Assembly (NCBI RefSeq): GCF_004153455.1
Contig: NZ_SDQE01000003.1
Coordinates: 124,001 to 188,000, forward strand
Direction of reading: 5' to 3'
Source: Allopusillimonas ginsengisoli
Lineage (GTDB): Bacteria > Pseudomonadota > Gammaproteobacteria > Burkholderiales > Burkholderiaceae_B
DNA: 64,000 bases
Part shown: piece by piece, positions 58,181 to 64,000 of the stretch
Layout of the letters: every line of letters starts with the position of its first letter
Position numbering within the stretch: the stretch's first letter is position 1
Notes under the pieces: generated by a model
Told to the model about the DNA's origin: nothing
Database searches by the model: none
The model's input: the letters and a program-made list of their open reading frames with translations, nothing else
Program-made: the position numbers and the translations under genes

Positions 58181-58269
58181 ACCCTGTCGCACAGATCGGC
58201 ACCGCCGGATCCGCGTCAGCCGCCCTGCTTGTACGGGCCCACCCTCCCCTCACTGGCACAGGAGCCAAC

Positions 58270-58989
58270 TTGAATATTACCGGAACGCTGCACCTGATTC
58301 CTGTCGGCCTGGGCGCCGCCCCCACCGAGACCTGGCTGCCCGCCACGGTCCGAGAAGTCGCCGGTCGCCTGCATACCTACATCGCCGAAAACGCCAAGAC
58401 AGCGCGAGCCTTTCTCAAGCTGGTCGGCACCGTCCGCCCGCTGCAGGACATCACCATCCACACCCTGGACAACAAGGTCAACGCCAGCCAGATGCGCGGC
58501 TGGCTGCAACCGCTGCTCGAGGGAGGTGAAATCGGCCTCGTTTCAGAGGCAGGCTGTCCCGCAGTCGCCGATCCCGGCGCCCGGGTTGTCGCCGTCGCGC
58601 ACGATATGGGAATACGGGTTGCGCCCTGGGTAGGGCCCTCTTCCATTTTACTGGCGCTCATGGCCAGCGGGATGGATGGCCAGCGCTTTGCCTTCCATGG
58701 TTACGCCCCCATTGATCCCTCGGATCGAGCGCGTCAGATCAAGGCCTGGGAGCAGATGTCCAAAAGGCATGAACAAACGCAAATACTGATCGAGACACCC
58801 TATCGCAATGAAGCGATGCTGGAGACGCTCAAGCAGACGCTTCAGGCGACAACACGGCTGTGCGTGGCCCGCTCCCTGACCACACCAGAGGAATGGGTAC
58901 AGGCGCACGCCGTTTCCCGGTGGAAATCCATGCCGGCGCCCGACCTTGCCCGAAAACCGGCCATTTTCCTGTTTCAGGCGGCGCGGTAA
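58270..58989 (+). CDS. SAM-dependent methyltransferase, tetrapyrrole-methylase/RsmI-like
   Basis: 239 aa. Conserved features are GTLHLIPVGLGAAPTETWLP at the N-terminus, EIGLVSEAGCPAVADPGARVV in the middle (the RsmI-like loop), and WVGPSSILLALMASGMDGQRFAFHGY. It is shorter than RsmI (about 280 aa) and departs from it in the first loop, so it is a paralogue whose substrate is not clear. The start is a TTG at 58270 with AGGAG 6-7 nt upstream; ORF extension further upstream overlaps maf and is not coding. Its stop overlaps amiD (TAATG). Confidence 0.9.
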   Translation: MNITGTLHLIPVGLGAAPTETWLPATVREVAGRLHTYIAENAKTARAFLKLVGTVRPLQDITIHTLDNKVNASQMRGWLQPLLEGGEIGLVSEAGCPAVADPGARVVAVAHDMGIRVAPWVGPSSILLALMASGMDGQRFAFHGYAPIDPSDRARQIKAWEQMSKRHEQTQILIETPYRNEAMLETLKQTLQATTRLCVARSLTTPEEWVQAHAVSRWKSMPAPDLARKPAIFLFQAAR

Positions 58990-59816
58990 TGGATCGCCTG
59001 GCACTGCGCCCTGCCCATCGACGCGCGAGCGGGCTAAGCCGCTGGCTGCGCTTGCCCAGCGTCGGCGCGGTGCTGATGCTGGCGGCGTGCTCCACCTATC
59101 AACCCGGCAAACTCGAAATAGATCGCAGCATCCAGGCAAAAAGCCAGAACAGCCGCGTCGAGGTCCTGGTGCTGCACTACACCTCTACCGGCAACGAAAA
59201 CTCGCTCAAGATATTGTCTGAACGCAATGTCAGCGCTCATTATCTGGTGACTGACGAGCCGCGTCCCCACGTCTATATGCTGGTAGACGAAAATCGTCGC
59301 GCCTGGCACGCCGGAGTCAGCAACTGGTACGGCCGCAGCGATATCAACACCAGTTCGATCGGGGTGGAGATCGTCAACCCTGGCCGCGAGCAAGGGCAAT
59401 GGGCACCCTATCCGTCAGCACAGATGCACACCGTGGCGGCATTGTTGGCAGACATCATTCGGCGACATCAGATCAAGCCACATAATGTGGTGGGCCACAG
59501 CGATATCGCGCCACAGCGCAAGATCGACCCAGGCCCGCTATTTCCGTGGCAAGCGCTGGCCCGGCAAGGCATAGGCCGCTGGTACGATGAACCGCAGGCC
59601 CGGCAATATGCCGCGCAATTCCAGGACCAAGGGCTGCCGGATACGGCCTGGATACAGGGCGAGTTAAAGCGCGTGGGCTATGAAACGCCCCAAACCGGCG
59701 CTCTGGACAAGGCCACGCGCAACGTGCTGGCCGCCTTTCAGATGCATTATCGACCCAGCCGCCACGACGGCGAACCCGATGCTGAAACCCTGGGGATCTT
59801 GAAAGCGCTGCGCTGA
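58989..59816 (+). CDS. amiD: N-acetylmuramoyl-L-alanine amidase AmiD (lipoprotein)
   Basis: Cleaves the amide bond between MurNAc and L-Ala, with use in peptidoglycan recycling. The protein is 275 aa with a lipobox LAAC at residues 32-35, an Amidase_2 domain (VLVLHYTSTGNENSLK with a zinc-binding His, NTSSIGVEIVNPG, and GHSDIAPQRKIDPGPLFPW with His and Asp), and a C-terminal peptidoglycan-binding domain (TGALDKATRNVLAAFQMHYRP). The ATG at 58989 overlaps the methyltransferase stop. It is expected on the inner face of the outer membrane. Confidence 0.95.
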   Translation: MDRLALRPAHRRASGLSRWLRLPSVGAVLMLAACSTYQPGKLEIDRSIQAKSQNSRVEVLVLHYTSTGNENSLKILSERNVSAHYLVTDEPRPHVYMLVDENRRAWHAGVSNWYGRSDINTSSIGVEIVNPGREQGQWAPYPSAQMHTVAALLADIIRRHQIKPHNVVGHSDIAPQRKIDPGPLFPWQALARQGIGRWYDEPQARQYAAQFQDQGLPDTAWIQGELKRVGYETPQTGALDKATRNVLAAFQMHYRPSRHDGEPDAETLGILKALR

Positions 59817-59829
59817 GCTGGCTGCGCGA

Positions 59830-60795
59830 TCAATAATTGCGCCGCAGATCCATGCCCTGATACAGGCCGGCCACCTGCTCACCGTAGCCATTGAACGGCA
59901 GCGTTTTCGCGCGAGGGGCGAAGAAGCCTTCGCCGATACGCCGCTCGGTCGCCTGGCTCCAGCGAGGATGCGGCACATCGGGATTCACATTGGCAAAAAA
60001 ACCATATTCGTTTGCCGCTGCCTTTACCCAGCTGGTCATGGGCATTTTTTCGGTAAAGCGTATCCTGACGATGGATTTTCCGGATTTGAAACCATATTTC
60101 CAGGGAATCGCAACCCTTAGCGGCGCGCCATTCTGGTTGGGCAACACTTTGCCGTAGAGCCCGAATACCAGCATGGTCAGTGGGTGCATGGCTTCGTCGA
60201 TGCGAAGCGCCTCGACATACGGCCAATCGAGAATACCAGCCCGCAGGCCAGGCATGTGCTCTGGCTGCATGGCCGTGGTGAATTCAACGAATTTGGCATT
60301 GCCGGTAGGCTCGACCTGTTTAAGCAGGTTCGACAACGAATAGCCCACCCAGGGAATGACCATGGACCAGGCCTCGACACAACGAAGTCGATAGATGCGG
60401 TCCTCCATGGGGGCCAGCGCGAGCAGATCGTCGATATCGAATACGCGTGGCTTGGCGACTTCGCCTTCGATGCTGACTGTCCAGGGCCGGATCACCATAT
60501 CGCCGGCGTACTCCATGGGATCCGTCTTGCCTGTGCCAAATTCGTAGAAGTTATTGTAGGAGGTGATGTCTTTCTCGGAGGTGGGCTTGTCGGCCAGCCG
60601 GTAATCGCTATTTGCCGTGGCCGGCAGCGCATCGCGGGATTCGTCCGCATTCGCTGCCCAGGCCGGCGCGAGCCCTCCCGCGCCCAGGGCCACGGCGCCC
60701 AAGCCGGCCAGCCGAAGCCAGCGGCGACGGGATTGCCAGATTTCTTCGGGGGTGATTTCGGATGGCGCAATGGATGGCGGCAAAATAACGGACAC
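59830..60795 (-). CDS. msrP: MsrP (YedY), molybdopterin methionine-sulfoxide reductase
   Basis: Periplasmic repair of oxidised methionine. The protein is 321 aa with a twin-arginine signal ([17 protein letters not shown]). The molybdopterin-binding Cys is in [15 protein letters not shown] near residue 139; the segment [18 protein letters not shown] is typical. The membrane partner msrQ, normally directly downstream, is absent: the neighbouring gene is amiD on the other strand, which converges. The ATG at 60795 has AAGGAG at a spacing of 6. Confidence 0.96.
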   Translation of the reverse strand: MSVILPPSIAPSEITPEEIWQSRRRWLRLAGLGAVALGAGGLAPAWAANADESRDALPATANSDYRLADKPTSEKDITSYNNFYEFGTGKTDPMEYAGDMVIRPWTVSIEGEVAKPRVFDIDDLLALAPMEDRIYRLRCVEAWSMVIPWVGYSLSNLLKQVEPTGNAKFVEFTTAMQPEHMPGLRAGILDWPYVEALRIDEAMHPLTMLVFGLYGKVLPNQNGAPLRVAIPWKYGFKSGKSIVRIRFTEKMPMTSWVKAAANEYGFFANVNPDVPHPRWSQATERRIGEGFFAPRAKTLPFNGYGEQVAGLYQGMDLRRNY

Positions 60796-60861
60796 GACAC
60801 TCTCCTTGCTGAGGTTCTGCTTATAGACGCCATCAGGACAGCGTAAGTTCCGCCCTGCCCG

Positions 60862-61515
60862 CTAAACCCGCGCCATCAGCCAGTCCTGCATCTCGGCCAC
60901 ACTGGATACCATGATCGTTGGCTGAGCCTCAATCAGGGTTGGCGTATCGTGCGCGCCATACGTAACGGCCATACTATCGACACCTGCTGCGGTCGCCATG
61001 TGGATATCGTGCGAGGTATCGCCCACCATCAAGACTTGCGCCGGTTCCAGGCCGAGGAAAGCCATGATTTCGTTGAGCATGGCCGGATCGGGCTTGCTGA
61101 TGGACTCATCCGCGCAGCGGGTGACATGAAAATGATCGGTCAGGCTGGTGGCGGCAAGCACCCGGTTAAGCCCGACCCGGTTCTTGCCAGTGGCGACGCC
61201 CAGCGACACCTGACGATCCCGCAGGCCCACCAGCAAATCGGCCACGCCATCAAAAAGCTTGATATGAGGATCCCGGGCCAGAAAATGATGGCGATAACGG
61301 GCCAGAAAGCTGGGTAACAGCTCGGCCGACAGCGTGGGGACGCAACGGTACAGCGCGCTTTCGAGCGACAACCCGATAACCCAGGCGGCCTCCTGGGCCG
61401 ATGGCACAGGCAGCGCCAGATCCGCGCAGGCAAATTGAATGGACTGCACGATGGAATGCGTGGAATCCATCACCGTACCGTCCCAGTCGAACACTACCGC
61501 TGAATAACGTTTCAT
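60862..61515 (-). CDS. HAD-superfamily hydrolase, phosphoglycolate-phosphatase-like
   Basis: 217 aa, HAD subfamily IA. Motif I DWDGTVMDS is near residue 10, motif II GVATGKNRVGLN near 115, and motifs III/IV KPDPAMLNEIMAFLGLEPAQVLMVGDTSHDIHMATAAG at about 160-195. The substrate is likely a small phosphorylated metabolite. The ATG overlaps the rluC stop (ATGA), a pairing often seen in betaproteobacteria. Confidence 0.93.
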   Translation of the reverse strand: MKRYSAVVFDWDGTVMDSTHSIVQSIQFACADLALPVPSAQEAAWVIGLSLESALYRCVPTLSAELLPSFLARYRHHFLARDPHIKLFDGVADLLVGLRDRQVSLGVATGKNRVGLNRVLAATSLTDHFHVTRCADESISKPDPAMLNEIMAFLGLEPAQVLMVGDTSHDIHMATAAGVDSMAVTYGAHDTPTLIEAQPTIMVSSVAEMQDWLMARV

Positions 61516-62468
61516 TGCTTGCTCCCTTCGAGATAGCGGAGTATAGCCACACACTCGGGAGGCAGCGGAGATTGCAGGGACAATGGCTCACCCGACACAG
61601 GATGCGGAATATCGAGCTGGCCGGCGTGCAGAAACATGCGGCGCAAGCCCAGCCGGGCGAATTCGCCGCGTACGTCGTCGGGGCCGTATTTTTCGTCTCC
61701 CACGATCGGATAGCCCGCGGACGCCAGATGCACCCGTATCTGGTGAGTGCGCCCCGTGCGCAGCTCCGCCCCCACCAGCGTGTAGCGCCCGTAGCGCTGG
61801 CGCAGCGTGATGATTGTGTGGGCCGCCTTGCCCTGGGAATCCACTTTTACCCGCCGCTCACCCCCGGCAGTAAGCCACTTGAGCAGAGGCTGGCGCAAGT
61901 GCTGCCTATCGTTGACCCAATCCCCGACCACCAGCGCCTGATAGTGCTTGCGGCCGCCCCCCTCGCGCAACATGTCGTGCAAACGCAACAGTGACTTGCG
62001 CTGCTTGGCGACCATGAGCAAGCCGGATGTCTCGCGATCGAGCCGGTGGACCAGCTCCAGAAGCCGGGCATCGGGCCGGGCGGCCCGCAACTGTTCAATC
62101 ACCCCGAAGGAGACCCCGCTGCCTCCATGGACAGCCACGCCGGCGGGCTTATCGAGCACCAGCAAGGCTTCATCCTCATAGATAATGGGAAAGCTGCCCG
62201 CCGGCACGCGCCTGGGCTCGCCCGGATGCGGCAGCCGCAATGGCGGCACGCGGACGAGATCCCCCGCGGCGAGCCGATAATCGGCAGCGATGCGACCTTT
62301 ATTTACACGCACCTCGCCGCTTCGTATCGCTTTGTAAAGATGGCTTTTCGGCACGCCTTTGCACTCGCGCAGAAGAAAGTTGTCGATGCGCTGGCCGGCC
62401 TGCTCAGCGTCGATTTCGACAAAACGCACGCTTGGGGCCTGCGGGGATTGAACAACTATTTTGCGCAT
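61512..62468 (-). CDS. rluC: 23S rRNA pseudouridine synthase RluC
   Basis: Forms pseudouridines 955, 2504 and 2580 of 23S rRNA (E. coli numbering). The protein is 318 aa with an N-terminal S4 domain (about 20-75, QRIDNFLLRECKGVPKSHLYKAIRSGEVRVNKGR) and a catalytic domain with Asp in HRLDRETSGLLMVAK near residue 150. The ATG at 62468 lies inside the presumed rne promoter region. The rluC-rne divergence is a standard proteobacterial arrangement. Confidence 0.97.
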   Translation of the reverse strand: MRKIVVQSPQAPSVRFVEIDAEQAGQRIDNFLLRECKGVPKSHLYKAIRSGEVRVNKGRIAADYRLAAGDLVRVPPLRLPHPGEPRRVPAGSFPIIYEDEALLVLDKPAGVAVHGGSGVSFGVIEQLRAARPDARLLELVHRLDRETSGLLMVAKQRKSLLRLHDMLREGGGRKHYQALVVGDWVNDRQHLRQPLLKWLTAGGERRVKVDSQGKAAHTIITLRQRYGRYTLVGAELRTGRTHQIRVHLASAGYPIVGDEKYGPDDVRGEFARLGLRRMFLHAGQLDIPHPVSGEPLSLQSPLPPECVAILRYLEGSKQ

Positions 62469-62488
62469 AGGGAAAAGCAGAATATAAT
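62461..62488 (+). promoter_or_regulatory. Probable rne promoter
   Basis: TTGCGC at 62461-62466, a 16-nt spacer and a consensus TATAAT at 62483-62488. The -35 lies over the first codons of the divergent rluC. The TSS would be near 62495. Confidence 0.65.
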
Positions 62489-62494
62489 CACATC

Positions 62495-62959
62495 AGCCTA
62501 TAGAAGCTGAAAAACGCCTAACGTAGAGATGCAAGGGTGCGTCTCCGTCGGTCGATCAAGGCCATATTGTAATGCCTGGGTTTCAGCTTCTGGGTCATTA
62601 GGTCGCCGGGGCAAGGCGCGATCTGCTGGATAGTGGCATGGCGAACAGCCCGCTATCAGCATGCAAGCAGCCACCCGCGTGCGACGCTGAATCTTTTACA
62701 GATGTCATCGTTTTATGCACCAGGCGCGTCATCCACGCGTCTGCCGTTCCAGCAACTTCTGTCAACTACACATAGTGAACCTGACCTTCCTGCTGACCGA
62801 ACCGCGTACATACCTTTCGTACGCTGTGCCTTCCCGATACAGGGGGGGCACAGTCTGACGCTGTCAGCCTTGCCTCCCATACAGATTTAGCGCCACACAC
62901 CCAGTGACCCGCGGTCGTGCGCCGATTTACGGTGCGCCATGACTACGGAGAATCACCTC
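62495..62959 (+). ncRNA. Structured 5' leader of rne (probable autoregulatory UTR)
   Basis: About 465 nt between the promoter and the rne ATG with no convincing gene. Perfect pairings are visible: AGAAGCTGAAA (62502-62512) with TTTCAGCTTCT (62581-62591), 11 bp closing a 90-nt element; GCGTAC (62804-62809) with GTACGC (62819-62824); CTGTGCC (62824-62830) with GGCACAG (62847-62853); and CTGAC (62855-62859) with GTCAG (62863-62867). In E. coli, the long rne 5' UTR forms hairpins through which RNase E shortens its own mRNA; a similar role is inferred here. Confidence 0.6.
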
Positions 62960-64000
62960 ATGAAACGGATGTTGTTCAACGCAACGCACCAAGAAGAACT
63001 ACGCGTTGCTATCGTCGACGGTCAAAAACTCATAGACCTCGACATCGAAACCGCCGGGCGCGAACAGCGCAAAGGCAATATCTACAAAGGCGTCATCACC
63101 CGCATCGAGCCTGGCCTGGAAGCCTGCTTCGTCAGCTATGGCGAAGAGCGTCACGGTTTTCTTCCCTTCAAGGAAGTTGCCCGCGGCTACTTCAAGGAAG
63201 GCGTGGATGTACGCAGCGCGCGTATCCAGGATGCCCTCACCGAAGGCCAGGAACTCATCATCCAGGTCGAAAAGGAAGAACGCGGCAACAAAGGCGCCGC
63301 GCTCACCACCTTTATCTCGCTGGCCGGTCGCTATCTCGTCCTGATGCCCAACAACCCGCGTGGCGGCGGCGTATCGCGCCGCGTCGAAGGCGAAGATCGC
63401 CAGGAACTGCGCGAAACCATGGACCAGCTCGACCTGCCCGCAGGCATGAGCATCATCGCCCGTACCGCGGGCATTGGCCGTAGCGTCGAAGAACTGCAAT
63501 GGGATCTATCCTATTTGATGCAGCTTTGGGGCGCCATTGATGTGGCCGCCAAGGAAAACAGCGCGCCCATCCTGATTTACCTGGAATCCAGCCTGGTCAT
63601 TCGTGCCATCCGGGATTACTACTCGCCCGATATCGGCGAAATCCTCATTGATACCGACGATATCTTCGAGCAGGCCACCGCCTTCATGAGCGTGGTCATG
63701 CCCGACAGCGTGCAGCGCGTCAAAATGTATCGCGACGACATTCCCCTGTTCTCGCGCTTTCAGATCGAACACCAGATCGAAACCGCTTATTCCCGCACGG
63801 TGCAATTGCCTTCCGGCGGCTCCGTGGTCATCGATCACACCGAAGCGCTGGTCGCGGTCGACGTCAACTCGGCACGCTCGACGCGCGGGTCCGACATCGA
63901 AGAAACGGCGATGCGCACGAATCTGGAAGCAGCCGACGAAGTCGCCCGCCAGTTGCGCCTGCGCGACCTGGGCGGCCTGATCGTCATCGATTTCATCGAT
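62960..64000 (+). CDS. rne: Ribonuclease E (N-terminal catalytic part; continues past the window)
   Basis: Main endoribonuclease of mRNA decay and rRNA/tRNA processing. Only 347 codons are visible, and the frame is open to the right edge. The start [30 protein letters not shown] is the RNase E/G signature. The S1 domain lies at about residues 38-120 ([23 protein letters not shown]), followed by the RNase H-like and DNase I-like subdomains; [59 protein letters not shown] contains the catalytic Asp of the DVNS motif and the second in IDFID. The ATG at 62960 has GGAG 8 nt upstream. Confidence 0.98.
   Translation, partial: MKRMLFNATHQEELRVAIVDGQKLIDLDIETAGREQRKGNIYKGVITRIEPGLEACFVSYGEERHGFLPFKEVARGYFKEGVDVRSARIQDALTEGQELIIQVEKEERGNKGAALTTFISLAGRYLVLMPNNPRGGGVSRRVEGEDRQELRETMDQLDLPAGMSIIARTAGIGRSVEELQWDLSYLMQLWGAIDVAAKENSAPILIYLESSLVIRAIRDYYSPDIGEILIDTDDIFEQATAFMSVVMPDSVQRVKMYRDDIPLFSRFQIEHQIETAYSRTVQLPSGGSVVIDHTEALVAVDVNSARSTRGSDIEETAMRTNLEAADEVARQLRLRDLGGLIVIDFID

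Noticed and set aside
62633-62890. 85-codon open frame inside the rne leader
   Set aside because: No good SD and no resemblance to any family; it covers the hairpins of the leader, so an RNA element is more likely.

Overview
The window comes from a betaproteobacterium of the order Burkholderiales, most likely the family Alcaligenaceae (Bordetella, Achromobacter, Pusillimonas and relatives). The grounds are the high GC content, the gltA-sdhE-sdhBADC-gntR-mdh order, a prp operon with acnD and prpF, an EarP/EF-P(Arg32) pair, the rpmF-plsX-fabHDG-acpP-fabF cluster running into rpoE-mucABD, and a Bordetella-type porin. Genus and species cannot be fixed from sequence reading alone. The DNA is almost entirely chromosomal housekeeping sequence. 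I saw no tRNA, rRNA, CRISPR array, insertion sequence or prophage.

Layout. 1-1034: a short AT-richer accessory patch with a partial small membrane protein gene and, just upstream of it, a gene broken by two homopolymer frameshifts. 1246-8321: TCA-cycle block (gltA, sdhE, sdhB, sdhA, sdhD, sdhC, a GntR/UTRA regulator, and divergent mdh). 8384-18176: methylcitrate cycle (prpR divergent from prpB-prpC-acnD-prpF-prpD, with a clear sigma-54 promoter). 18265-21717: two small genes and acnB. 21856-24863: DUF2863, earP and efp. 24944-26637: porin and DUF1178 protein. 26695-33768: peptide-type ABC importer with unusual architecture plus a thermonuclease-family gene. 33919-41186: AidB-like flavoprotein, DUF423, lptF, pepA-holC, a BI-1 family protein and RarD. 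41183-52285: a long leftward run (PIN protein, recO, era, rnc, lepB, lepA, then the sigma-E module mucD-mucB-rseA-rpoE, a YgfX-like gene and fabF). 52439-57517: acpP, fabG, fabD, fabH, plsX, rpmF, DUF177. 57608-62468: maf, an RsmI-like methyltransferase, amiD, msrP, a HAD phosphatase and rluC. 62960 to the right end: the start of rne behind a structured leader of about 460 nt.

How the genes work together. Citrate synthase, aconitase B, succinate dehydrogenase and malate dehydrogenase supply the TCA cycle. The prp genes convert propionyl-CoA to pyruvate plus succinate, which feeds SDH. The most notable regulatory observation is a near-identical 21-bp element, palindromic at its core, at only two places I found: between gntR and mdh, and upstream of acnB. 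In both it lies exactly 2 nt before a plausible -35 box. This suggests that the unnamed GntR/UTRA protein controls a small TCA regulon.

Other points worth a second look: the frame-broken cassette at the left edge, a substrate-binding protein with both a lipobox and a C-terminal membrane helix, a RecO about 45 residues short in its C-terminal half, a PIN-domain gene coupled by TTGA to recO, lptF without lptG, a lipobox-like motif in MucD, a long-range inverted repeat between acpP and fabF, and the highly structured rne leader.
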